Source of the DNA: an uncultured Fretibacterium sp.
Lineage (GTDB): Bacteria; Synergistota; Synergistia; Synergistales; Aminobacteriaceae
Length of the DNA: 10,013 nt
Direction: 5' to 3'
Assembly: GCA_937892105.1 (NCBI GenBank)
Contig: CALAUZ010000282.1
Coordinates: forward strand, 1 to 10,013
Shown: one piece after another, positions 1 to 6,465 of the stretch
Numbering within the stretch: the first letter of the stretch is position 1
Layout of the letters: each line of letters begins with the position of its first letter
Translations under genes and position numbers: made by a program
The notes under the pieces: generated by a model
The model's input: only the letters and a program-made list of their open reading frames with translations
Told to the model about the DNA's origin: nothing
Databases searched by the model: none

Positions 1-18
1 ACGACGCTCTTCCGATCT
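1..18. other. Illumina adapter remnant (not genomic)
   Basis: The first 18 bases, ACGACGCTCTTCCGATCT, are identical to the 3' end of the Illumina TruSeq read-1 adapter. The downstream reading frame continues straight up to it, so the adapter marks the true contig end. These bases should be trimmed, and residues translated from them are not real. Confidence 0.97.
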
Positions 19-1301
19 CCCCAAAAGATATTATCAGCGTTATTAGCAATAACTTTTTCGATGGAATATTCTTTGGGTGAATAGGTAGCATATCCCTTAT
101 CATTCGGGTAAACATAGTTGCGGTAAAAGTTTTTCAAGGCTATGTCTGCACTGTCAAGTTTGTCGTCTTCGCCGTCATTATTCTCATTGATGTCAGCAAG
201 TCCGAGAGTATCCATTTGTGCAATACGTAACATTGAAGCATTGTCGGCATCTTTAGCGGCTGAAATCTCCGAAGCGTCAACAAGTCCTAATTCACGCTGA
301 ACTTTATCCAAATAACTGAGATAAACATCTTTAGACTCTTCATTGAATAAAAATTCCAAGTCCTCAGTGCCATTGCCAAATTCATCATCGACAGCATTTT
401 GACCGTACATTTCATCAAGATAAGTCTGATTTAACTCGAGGAAAATTTTTCTTAACTCAATAATATCTCTGATACTTAATGATTCAGTCGTATTACCGTT
501 AATATCGGAGAATTTGAATCTCGTGAAATAACCCGGTTCATCTTTTTCGTTTCTCATTTCCTGATACACGAAAATTACACCGTCTGCATCAGTTTCCTCA
601 GTTTCAGAGGCTTGTATTTCTGTGTCATGGTAAACGTCAACGCTTGATTTCTGAGAGCTTACGACTACGAGATACCAGCCCGAAACTTCAGGTTTAATCG
701 TGTAACAAATAAGCGAAGGGCTTTCAGCAGGAATAGGAGTTATTTCCGGTCTCAATGAAGACGCTTCATAAAAAGGAAGAGCAGCATTTTCAGGATCGAA
801 AATTCTGATTTCCGGGATAACGGAGTTTAATGTCTCAGTAAGATTTTTTGAAAATTCAAAAGTATATTCTTTGTCTGATTCGAGATAGACTTGGAAAATA
901 TTGGGATTTTCATTTTGAGGATGTAATTTTTTGAGCCAAACCATAGACGGAACAGAAATTTTTGCTTCTGAAGCATCTTTATACGAGGAATCTTCTGCAA
1001 GTCCGACAGCATTAACATTATCGCTCAAATAATATTGACCTACGTCGTCAAAATCGAGGAAGTCCATTTTTCCATCATCATCGAAATCGAAGCCTGCTAA
1101 GGCGTCAAGTAAATTAATGCTAGTCTCTTCCTCCCAAACAGCACGAGTTGGAGCCGGCGTTTCCTGTTCATCGTTTTCGTTGCTCTGATTTGAACCGGAC
1201 AGCGAACCATTACTGCCTCCGCAACCGCCGAGACTGACTGTGAAGAAGAGCATTATTGCTAAAACAGCAACTAAATAAAACGAATAATTTTTTTTGTACA
1301 T
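19..1301 (-). CDS. Lipoprotein with Asp-rich calcium-binding-like loops, 3' end missing
   Basis: An open frame runs leftwards from an ATG at 1301 without a stop to the contig end, giving about 427 visible residues. The N-terminus is a lipoprotein signal: Lys3-Lys4, a hydrophobic stretch at residues 6-24, and lipobox L24-G-G-C27 followed by a Gly/Ser/Asn linker. The mature protein is therefore probably lipid-anchored and exported. Residues 72-83 read D-x-D-x-D-G-x-x-D-x-x-D, the spacing of an EF-hand or dockerin-type calcium loop. A second Asp/Asn-rich stretch (370-386) is similar but has an insertion. The region between has no fold I recognise; it is rich in Glu, Asp and aromatic residues. 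The ribosome binding site is weak (AGGTG about 13 bases upstream). This start is chosen because it gives a complete signal peptide; Met17 would destroy it. It is divergent from the metallophosphoesterase gene. The function is unknown, and calcium binding is inferred from the motif alone. Confidence 0.8.
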
Positions 1302-1532
1302 GATTTTAACACAACACCTAACCTTATCAAAGATAAAAAATTATTTCCTGCCGAATGAAAAACGTTATATTACAGCGTTATCATTCGAGTTATTCGCTTT
1401 CAGCCGTAAGAATAGAATCCCTCAAAAATTCAAAAACAGCCGAAAGATAAGCGTAAAATATCTCTATATTACCACAAATTTGAATGTTACAATATTAAAA
1501 ATAATAAATCATCAAGGAGAGATTAAATTTTT
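1302..1532. other. Divergent intergenic region
   Basis: This 231-base AT-rich gap separates the minus-strand lipoprotein gene from the plus-strand metallophosphoesterase gene and must hold both promoters. I see only weak -10-like sequences, such as TATATT at 1465-1470 and TACAAT at 1488-1493, without convincing -35 partners. AAGGAG at 1514-1519, 13 bases before the ATG at 1533, is the likely ribosome binding site of the right-hand gene, though its spacing is long. Confidence 0.5.
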
Positions 1533-2651
1533 ATGAGTCGTTTTGCAATACTACCGATAACAATTTGTGTTTATGAAATAGTCAGCTTGATATTGCCGTT
1601 GAAAATTTCGGTTTGGGCAAAAATTTTGTGCGCTTTAATTTTAATGTCAGGTCTTGCGAAAATTTTTGCGATCGTCAGAACTCCAACGGGCTTTGACCTT
1701 TACGAAATGCCTTATGTTATTAATCTTACGGTATCATTAATTTTCAATTTCGTAATTGTTGCGGTATTTATGCTGTTAATAAAGGACGCATTTTTTATAG
1801 CATGGAAAATTTTTTCACGAGTTCCATTCCCTCATCATAATGCTTCGTTATTTGTCTTCAGTGTTGCCTTATGCGCGACTTTATACGGAACATATCAAGG
1901 GCTTAAAGTTCCTGACGTAAAAACTCATGAAGTCTCCATTGAAAATTTGGGAAAAGATTTAGACGGAATGAAAATAGCAATGCTTGTTGATATTCACGCT
2001 GATAATTTAACAGATAAAGATGTTGTTAGAGCCATTGTTGATAAAACAAATTCTCTTGAACCTGATTTAATTTTGATACCTGGAGATTTTGTTGACGGTC
2101 AAGTTAAAACACGGAGTGCTGATTTAAGACCCATTGAAAATTTGAAGACCCGTTACGGAGTTTACGGTTCAACAGGAAATCATGAATATTATTTTGATTA
2201 TGAAGGTTGGATAAAAGAGATTAAAAATTTCGGTGTGAGATTATTAGAGAATGAACACATAACAATAACGTCAGGAGATTCAAAATTAATTTTAGCAGGA
2301 ATTCCTGATATTACGGGAGCACAAATGGGGCTTGTTGCACCTGATATAAAACTTGCTTTGAAGGATATTCCTGAAGATGTTCCTGTAATTTTGATGGATC
2401 ACAGACCTGAATTTGCTCGTGAAAATGCGAAACATAATGTAGCTCTTCAAGTTTCGGGTCATACTCACGGGGGACAAATGCCGGGAATTTATTCGTTTGT
2501 GAGCAAAGCTAATAAAGGTTTTGTGCGTGGGTGGTACGATGTTGAAGGTATGAAATTATATGTAAGTCCGGGAACATCACAATGGAACGGATTTGCTTTG
2601 AGATTATTCGATCCTTCTGAAATTACGTTGTTTATTTTGCGTTCGAAATGA
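1533..2651 (+). CDS. Membrane-anchored metallophosphoesterase (YaeI/YkuE/LpxG-like)
   Basis: The protein has 372 residues. The N-terminal ~120 residues contain about four hydrophobic segments (roughly 5-23, 28-47, 62-83, 104-121), followed by a calcineurin-type phosphoesterase domain. The metal-binding motifs are in order: D153-I-H155, G184-D185 (GDFVDG), G215-N216-H217-E218, H290 in a D-H-R-P context, and G309-H310-T311-H312-G-G. These supply the ligands expected for a two-metal centre. The family hydrolyses phosphodiester or pyrophosphate bonds. Relatives include YkuE, YaeI and LpxG, the last acting on UDP-diacylglucosamine in lipid A synthesis; the sequence does not show which substrate applies here. 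The first motif has Ile where Leu is more usual (DLH). It stands alone: divergent from the lipoprotein gene and followed within 20 bases by the tRNA promoter, with no strong terminator between. The codons are clearly AT-rich compared with genes to the right. Confidence 0.88.
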   Translation: MSRFAILPITICVYEIVSLILPLKISVWAKILCALILMSGLAKIFAIVRTPTGFDLYEMPYVINLTVSLIFNFVIVAVFMLLIKDAFFIAWKIFSRVPFPHHNASLFVFSVALCATLYGTYQGLKVPDVKTHEVSIENLGKDLDGMKIAMLVDIHADNLTDKDVVRAIVDKTNSLEPDLILIPGDFVDGQVKTRSADLRPIENLKTRYGVYGSTGNHEYYFDYEGWIKEIKNFGVRLLENEHITITSGDSKLILAGIPDITGAQMGLVAPDIKLALKDIPEDVPVILMDHRPEFARENAKHNVALQVSGHTHGGQMPGIYSFVSKANKGFVRGWYDVEGMKLYVSPGTSQWNGFALRLFDPSEITLFILRSK

Positions 2652-2669
2652 TAAGAATGATAAAAATTC

Positions 2670-2697
2670 TTGACAAATTAAATGTCAGCGCTATAAT
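2670..2697 (+). promoter_or_regulatory. Promoter of the tRNA operon
   Basis: A perfect -35 (TTGACA, 2670-2675) and a perfect -10 (TATAAT, 2692-2697) are separated by 16 bases. Transcription would start near 2704-2706, about 14 bases before the first tRNA. A match this strong fits a highly expressed stable-RNA operon. It begins only 18 bases after the stop codon of the phosphoesterase gene. Confidence 0.9.
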
Positions 2698-2718
2698 AAT
2701 TAATCGTGAATGCACAAG

Positions 2719-2796
2719 CGGGGTGTAGCGCAGTCTGGTTAGCGCACCTGCTTTGGGAGCAGGGGGTCGGAAGTTCGAATCTTCTCGCCCCGACCA
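2719..2796 (+). tRNA. tRNA-Pro (anticodon TGG)
   Basis: A full cloverleaf of 78 bases including encoded CCA. The acceptor CGGGGTG pairs with CGCCCCG (one G-T pair). The anticodon stem is CCTGC/GCAGG with loop TTTGGGA, giving anticodon TGG. The T-loop TTCGAAT is standard. It is the first gene of a six-tRNA operon. Confidence 0.96.
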
Positions 2797-2823
2797 GAAT
2801 GAGTTAATTGACAAGGGAATATT

Positions 2824-2900
2824 GCGGGAATAGCTCAGTTGGCTAGAGCGATGGCCTTCCAAGCCGTAGGTCGCGGGTTCGAATCCCGTTTCCCGCTCCA
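2824..2900 (+). tRNA. tRNA-Gly (anticodon TCC)
   Basis: 77 bases with encoded CCA. The acceptor begins GCGGGAA and closes with TTCCCGC. The anticodon loop CTTCCAA in stem ATGGC/GCCGT gives TCC. The T-arm has GGTTCGAATCC. It is the second gene of the operon, after a 27-base spacer. Confidence 0.96.
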
Positions 2901-2918
2901 GAAGTGAAGAGAGTAAAC

Positions 2919-2995
2919 GCGCTCTTAGCTCAGCTGGATAGAGCAACGGCCTTCTAAGCCGTAGGCCGCGGGTTCGAATCCTGCAGGGCGCGCCA
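2919..2995 (+). tRNA. tRNA-Arg (anticodon TCT)
   Basis: 77 bases with encoded CCA. The acceptor GCGCTCT pairs with AGGGCGC (one T-G pair), with discriminator G. The anticodon loop CTTCTAA in stem ACGGC/GCCGT gives TCT, which reads AGA and AGG codons. Both codons occur in the protein genes to the right. Confidence 0.96.
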
Positions 2996-3007
2996 TTAAA
3001 GTAGTAT

Positions 3008-3085
3008 GGTGAGTGTAGCGCAATTGGTTAGAGCTTCGGATTGTGGTTCCGGCGGTTGAGGGTTCAAGTCCCTTCACTCACCCCA
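3008..3085 (+). tRNA. tRNA-His (anticodon GTG)
   Basis: The acceptor GTGAGTG (3009-3015) pairs fully with CACTCAC. The discriminator is C (3082) and CCA is encoded. The loop TTGTGGT gives anticodon GTG. A G lies at 3008, the -1 position opposite C73. This is the hallmark of bacterial tRNA-His, so the mature 5' end is set at 3008. Confidence 0.96.
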
Positions 3086-3098
3086 GCTTTAAGCATCT

Positions 3099-3175
3099 GC
3101 GTTCGTAGCTCATCTGGATAGAGCGGAAGACTTCGGATCTTCAGGCAGCGGGTTCAAATCCTGCCGGACGCGCCA
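3099..3175 (+). tRNA. tRNA-Arg (anticodon TCG)
   Basis: 77 bases with encoded CCA. The acceptor GCGTTCG pairs with CGGACGC (one T-G pair). The anticodon loop CTTCGGA in stem GAAGA/TCTTC gives TCG, reading CGA-family codons. It is the second arginine tRNA of the operon, with an isoacceptor specificity different from the one at 2919. Confidence 0.95.
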
Positions 3176-3195
3176 GAGAATTGACATCAAAATAT

Positions 3196-3271
<76 letters not shown>

Positions 3272-3300
3272 TTGAATATAACGGCTCAGGCCTATATAAT
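3272..3300 (+). promoter_or_regulatory. Promoter-like sequence at the end of the tRNA operon
   Basis: TTGAAT (3272-3277), a 17-base spacer and a perfect TATAAT (3295-3300) would start transcription near 3307. That point lies inside the following terminator stem. If active, it would give the flagellin gene a leader of about 325 bases. It matches the housekeeping sigma factor. Chance is possible in an AT-rich gap. Confidence 0.4.
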
Positions 3301-3304
3301 ATAA

Positions 3305-3332
3305 AAACCCGCTAAACAATCGGGTTTCTTTG
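3305..3332 (+). terminator. Terminator of the tRNA operon
   Basis: A perfect 7-bp inverted repeat AAACCCG (3305-3311) / CGGGTTT (3321-3327) with a 9-base loop is followed by a T-rich run (CTTTGCT). The T tract is interrupted, so strength is moderate. Its place 34 bases after the last tRNA fits. Confidence 0.72.
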
Positions 3333-3422
3333 CTATCATTATTCCGTAATATATCCCCATAAAACGCACAAAGCCAACACATCACCTAGAAAGCAGATGT
3401 ACACGTTTTCTTTATCAACCGC

Positions 3423-3450
3423 TAAAGTCCCCCCACCCACGCACCGAAAC
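3423..3450 (+). promoter_or_regulatory. Possible sigma-28 (FliA) promoter for flagellin
   Basis: TAAAGTCC (3423-3430), 12 bases, then ACCGAAAC (3443-3450) resembles the flagellar sigma-28 consensus TAAAGTTT-N11-GCCGATAA. It matches 6 of 8 in the -35 and about 5 of 8 in the -10, with a spacer one base too long. Flagellin genes are the usual targets of this sigma factor. The match is partial, so this is tentative. Confidence 0.38.
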
Positions 3451-3495
3451 TCTCAGTGAAAAGAGAAAGGCCAAGCGCAAACGGCCTACAGATTA

Positions 3496-3512
3496 CCTAA
3501 ATCGCGATTAGG
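3496..3512. repeat. Near-perfect palindrome in flagellin leader
   Basis: CCTAA-A-TCGCGA-TTAGG is a 16-base perfect palindrome interrupted by one extra A at 3501. It may be a protein-binding site in DNA or a hairpin in the leader RNA. It lies downstream of both candidate flagellin promoters. Confidence 0.6.
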
Positions 3513-3513
3513 A

Positions 3514-3541
3514 ACAAGTTTTACAGTTACACAAGTTTTAC
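3514..3541 (+). repeat. 11-bp direct repeat in flagellin leader
   Basis: ACAAGTTTTAC occurs at 3514-3524 and again, identical, at 3531-3541, with a 17-base period. It starts two bases after the palindrome and ends at the first base of the next hairpin. It may be a binding site for a regulator of flagellin expression; no regulator can be named. Confidence 0.6.
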
Positions 3542-3568
3542 CCTCGTAACACGTGAGGGGAGGAAAAT

Positions 3569-3594
3569 TCCCCAGTACACGGAAGAATTGGGGA
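3569..3594 (+). promoter_or_regulatory. Hairpin with CsrA-like site in flagellin leader
   Basis: TCCCCA (3569-3574) and TGGGGA (3589-3594) form a perfect 6-bp stem. The 14-base loop (3575-3588) carries GTACACGGAAGA, which matches the CsrA consensus RUACARGGAUGU at 9 of 12 positions, with GGA in the loop as CsrA prefers. The stem competes with an alternative GGGGAG/TTCCCC hairpin (3557-3573). In Bacillus, CsrA represses flagellin (hag) translation through paired sites of this kind. No csrA or fliW gene is in view. Confidence 0.5.
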
Positions 3595-3611
3595 CAGCAG
3601 CAACAACAAAA

Positions 3612-3623
3612 TCACAAGGAGGT
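3612..3623 (+). promoter_or_regulatory. Flagellin ribosome binding site overlapping a CsrA-like site
   Basis: TCACAAGGAGGT contains a near-ideal Shine-Dalgarno (AAGGAGGT, 3616-3623) 7 bases before the ATG at 3631. This decides the start. The same bases match the CsrA consensus at 9 of 12 positions, the usual arrangement of a blocking site. It lies about 30 bases after the hairpin-borne site. Confidence 0.6.
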
Positions 3624-3630
3624 ATACACC

Positions 3631-6366
3631 ATGTCTATGGTGATTAATAACAACATTCCTGCGTTGCAAAGCTACAACATCGTCAACAGCACCAGCAACG
3701 CGCTCCAGAAGTCAATCGCTAAACTTTCAAGCGGTCTCCGCATCAACTCAGCCGCAGACGACGCAGCAGGTCTCGCAATCTCCGAGAAAATGCGCTCACA
3801 GGTCAGAGGACTCGACAGAGCAGTCGCCAACACTCAGGATGGCATCAGCCTTATCCAGACAGCAGAAGGCGCACTTAGCGAAACTCACTCAATCCTCCAG
3901 CGTATGCGCGAGCTTGCAGTTCAGGCAGCCAACGATACCTTGACACAGCAGGACAGAAGCTACATTCAGGTTGAGATGGATCAGCTGAAAGATGAAGTTA
4001 CACGTATCGGTAATACTACTCAGTTCAACAAGAAGAAGCTCCTCAACGGCGACTCAGCGGCTCTCTGGAGCAGCGACAACCTTGAGACAAAAGCAATCAT
4101 CAATGGCGGACTTCGTGATATCGACCAGTTCGGACAGAAGAAGTCAGTCGAGGGTAACTACAAAATCCGCGTGAAGGCAGACCCCGGCCAGGCTGAAGTT
4201 CAGAAATCCGACATCATGAAGATTAAGCATGAAAACGTTGTCATGAACAAGATGGTCAACACTCCTAAGGGTGTTAAGGACGTAGAAATTAACACAATGG
4301 CACCCGGACACTATACTGTGAAGACCAACACTGCTAGTAGCAGCGAGACTGCAATCACGGGGTCTTATGGTATCGGTGGTGATCTTTATACCAACGATGT
4401 ATCTGTCTCGGTAGCTGGAGCAGGAACGGGCCAGCAGATTACCAGCATTAAAGTTTCACTGTCCGATGGTACGACTCTTTGGGAAAAGACTAATATCGCT
4501 GCAGCGGATCTTCCCGCAGGTGCAACCACAGCTCAGATAGGAGAGTTCTTGGGAGCAGGAAATAGTACTGGTGTCCCGAGTGGTTATAAAGATGAGATTA
4601 TAGCCAATGCGAAGGCTGCAGGCATTACACTGACCATCTCTAATGATGGCAATACATGGAAAGCCACATCACTGGATAAAGAAGTGCCGACGTTCTCAAT
4701 CACTGTAGGAGTAGGTTCGGGTACAGCACCTGTTGCTACTGTGGGTAATACCAAGAGTGGCCCTGTCACAAAGACGGCATCTGATGCCTTCACGCTGACA
4801 TCCGGTACTGACAATACACAGAACGCTAGCGTGTTATTTGAGGTTACCGGCATCGATACCAATAACAAGACAGTAACTCTCAAGGCTGCTGCAACGATGA
4901 CTTCGCAGACGGGTAAAAACTCTTCGGCAAGCATGGACAATATAGTCATCGAAGAGGGAAAAACTGTTAAGCTGAAAGATATCGGCGATATGTCGGTTCA
5001 GCTTGACGATCTTTCTTTGATCAGTACTGTAGGGTCAAAGTTTGTAGGCTTCTACCAGGCAACGAAGAAGGAAGACAGCGGTCAGACAGACATGAACCTT
5101 GAGCTTGAAGGTGCCGTCGATTCTACTTGGGCAGACAGCTGGAGTGGCGGTCCGTTCAATGGTGAAACTGTCAAGTACAAAGTCAACGCAGATGGCATGG
5201 CCGATAGTGAAGTTCATCTCAAGAACTATATCCTGAACGGCAAGACTGGCGAAGTTACCGAAGGCGATGTTACCCTGATAACAGACACTAATTTCAAAAC
5301 GACAGCCAAGAGTGGAGAACTTGTGGTTGAAGAAAAAGTCATGGCCAGCTTTGATGCGGCGTACATCGGCCAAGTTGCGAGAGGAGATGTGAAGCTGCGC
5401 GACCTCGACAAGTTCTGGAATTCAGAGGGTACGTTCATGCTTGACGATGCTAAGACGCTTACCATCAGCCAGGGCGATGGCAAGACAGCGAGTATAACTC
5501 TCTACGCTAACGACACGCTTGATGATGTCGCAACGAAGCTCAATAATGCGATCGCTGTAGATCTCGGACAGTCTTCATATGTAGATGATGCCAGCCATTT
5601 TGCTACATTCGTATCAGCTGCTACACATGACGCTGAGGCAGTCAACGGAACGTTCGTAATCCGCTCGGCAGTACCCGGCAAGCAGGGAGAGCTTACATTC
5701 TCCGGTGACCAGGCAATAATCGATGCGCTCTCACTGAACACGATTCAGGACTCTAAGGAGACGAAATTCAGCGTTGATGTTATGGATGCACACACTGGAC
5801 AGATGCTTGCCCAGAATGTGAAGACAACAGGCAATGTACTTCACGGCGTAATCCATGAAAATGTGGACGTAGAGTTCAGTGCGCTCAGTGGAGTTAATGC
5901 TAAGTGGAACGACAGCCTCAACAAGTTTACCTATGACTCAGTTGCAAAGACGACCACGCTTCACCTTGCGGACAACACAACAGTTCTTCAGGTCGGAGCG
6001 AACGAGGGCGAAGATCTTGCAATGAACATCGGCGACATGAGGGCACACGCACTCGGACTTGACGGCGTAAACGTCATGAGCCATGAGAGGGCAGGCCGCG
6101 CAATCACGCTCATCGATAACGCAATCGACAAGGTAAGCACTCAGAGGGCAAATCTCGGAGCGTACCAGAACAGGTTGGAGTACACAGCCAGCAACCTGAC
6201 GACAGCCAGCGAGAACCTGTCAGCAGCAGAGAGCAGGATTCGCGATACGGATATGGCGAAGGAGATGATGGAGTTCACCAAGTTGAACATCATGCTTCAG
6301 GCCGGAAACTCGATGCTTGCTCAGGCGAACCAGCAGCCTCAGAACGTATTGAGCCTTATTCGTTAG
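3631..6366 (+). CDS. fliC: Flagellin, large variant (911 residues)
   Basis: This is the structural subunit of the flagellar filament, exported by the flagellar type III apparatus. Residues 1-~140 form the conserved D0/D1 N-terminus: an N-N-N-I-P-A start, K-L-S-S-G-L-R-I-N at 31-39 and D-D-A-A-G-L-A-I at 43-50. The segment Q90-R-M-R-E-L-A-V-Q98 corresponds to the TLR5-recognised patch and is intact. Residues ~795-911 form the C-terminal D1/D0 coiled region ending L-S-L-I-R. The ~650 residues between are variable outer domains. About 231-425 are rich in Ser, Thr, Gly and Ala and could carry O-glycans. About 605-710 resemble the flagellin 'IN' motif (T-L-T-I-S followed by a D-x-x-T-K-L-N-N-A-I helix). 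There is no cysteine, as usual for flagellins. Most flagellins have 280-600 residues. The start at 3631 has a strong ribosome binding site; an in-frame ATG at 3553 would add 26 residues and spoil the conserved N-terminus. It is monocistronic, with its own leader and terminator. The symbol fliC is by family. Confidence 0.95.
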   Translation: MSMVINNNIPALQSYNIVNSTSNALQKSIAKLSSGLRINSAADDAAGLAISEKMRSQVRGLDRAVANTQDGISLIQTAEGALSETHSILQRMRELAVQAANDTLTQQDRSYIQVEMDQLKDEVTRIGNTTQFNKKKLLNGDSAALWSSDNLETKAIINGGLRDIDQFGQKKSVEGNYKIRVKADPGQAEVQKSDIMKIKHENVVMNKMVNTPKGVKDVEINTMAPGHYTVKTNTASSSETAITGSYGIGGDLYTNDVSVSVAGAGTGQQITSIKVSLSDGTTLWEKTNIAAADLPAGATTAQIGEFLGAGNSTGVPSGYKDEIIANAKAAGITLTISNDGNTWKATSLDKEVPTFSITVGVGSGTAPVATVGNTKSGPVTKTASDAFTLTSGTDNTQNASVLFEVTGIDTNNKTVTLKAAATMTSQTGKNSSASMDNIVIEEGKTVKLKDIGDMSVQLDDLSLISTVGSKFVGFYQATKKEDSGQTDMNLELEGAVDSTWADSWSGGPFNGETVKYKVNADGMADSEVHLKNYILNGKTGEVTEGDVTLITDTNFKTTAKSGELVVEEKVMASFDAAYIGQVARGDVKLRDLDKFWNSEGTFMLDDAKTLTISQGDGKTASITLYANDTLDDVATKLNNAIAVDLGQSSYVDDASHFATFVSAATHDAEAVNGTFVIRSAVPGKQGELTFSGDQAIIDALSLNTIQDSKETKFSVDVMDAHTGQMLAQNVKTTGNVLHGVIHENVDVEFSALSGVNAKWNDSLNKFTYDSVAKTTTLHLADNTTVLQVGANEGEDLAMNIGDMRAHALGLDGVNVMSHERAGRAITLIDNAIDKVSTQRANLGAYQNRLEYTASNLTTASENLSAAESRIRDTDMAKEMMEFTKLNIMLQAGNSMLAQANQQPQNVLSLIR

Positions 6367-6390
6367 TCGTAACTGACAACATAGGACATA

Positions 6391-6420
6391 AGAGGGAGGG
6401 GGAAACTCCTCTCTTTTTTT
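6391..6420 (+). terminator. Strong terminator after flagellin
   Basis: An 11-bp stem with a few G-T pairs, AGAGGGAGGGG (6391-6401) / CTCCTCTCTTT (6406-6416), closes on a GAAA tetraloop, with the T run continuing to 6420. It lies 24 bases after the flagellin stop codon and isolates the flagellin unit from the next operon. Confidence 0.88.
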
Positions 6421-6424
6421 GTGT

Positions 6425-6433
6425 TGATATAAT
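6425..6433 (+). promoter_or_regulatory. Extended -10 promoter of the relB operon
   Basis: TGATATAAT (6425-6433) is a TGn-extended perfect -10 element immediately after the flagellin terminator. No convincing -35 is seen 17 bases upstream, where the terminator stem lies, which suits an extended -10 promoter. Transcription would start near 6440, some 25 bases before the antitoxin ATG. Confidence 0.65.
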
Positions 6434-6449
6434 AGTTATCATAGTTATC
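6432..6449 (+). repeat. Tandem 9-bp repeat, likely antitoxin operator
   Basis: ATAGTTATC occurs twice with no gap (6432-6440, 6441-6449). It overlaps the end of the -10 and the predicted start of transcription and ends at the ribosome binding site. Ribbon-helix-helix antitoxins such as RelB repress their own operons by binding short repeats at the promoter, so this is the expected place for the operator. The role is inferred. Confidence 0.6.
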
Positions 6450-6465
6450 AAAGGAGGTTTTTTGT

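Noticed and set aside
1294..1536. 80-codon plus-strand frame ending in an ATGA overlap with the phosphoesterase start
   Set aside because: It starts on the antisense of the lipoprotein start, has no ribosome binding site, and its Lys/Asn/Ile/Phe-rich content is what an AT-rich intergenic region gives. It also covers the real gene's ribosome binding site.
2653..2671. AAGAAT/ATTCTT inverted repeat as terminator of the phosphoesterase gene
   Set aside because: The stem is only A/T-rich with a 7-base loop, has no T run, and overlaps the -35 of the tRNA promoter.
2632..2946. 104-codon minus-strand frame containing R-E-T-G-F-E-P-A-T-Y
   Set aside because: This is the well-known false protein made by translating the antisense strand of tRNA genes; it covers tRNA-Pro and tRNA-Gly here.
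3436..3512. Possible cyclic-di-GMP-I riboswitch (CGCAAA near GGCCTA, with an adjacent small hairpin)
   Set aside because: The first-half resemblance is superficial. I could not find the second conserved half (a TGGTAGCC-like segment) or the receptor for the tetraloop. A covariance-model search would settle it.
3553..3630. In-frame upstream ATG extending flagellin by 26 residues
   Set aside because: Flagellins start directly with the conserved Met-x-hydrophobic-Asn-Asn motif, and the strong AAGGAGGT lies 7 bases before the ATG at 3631. The extension would translate the hairpin and the ribosome binding site.
4584..5741. Several long minus-strand frames inside flagellin
   Set aside because: They are antisense shadows of a clearly coding frame, without ribosome binding sites or recognisable products.
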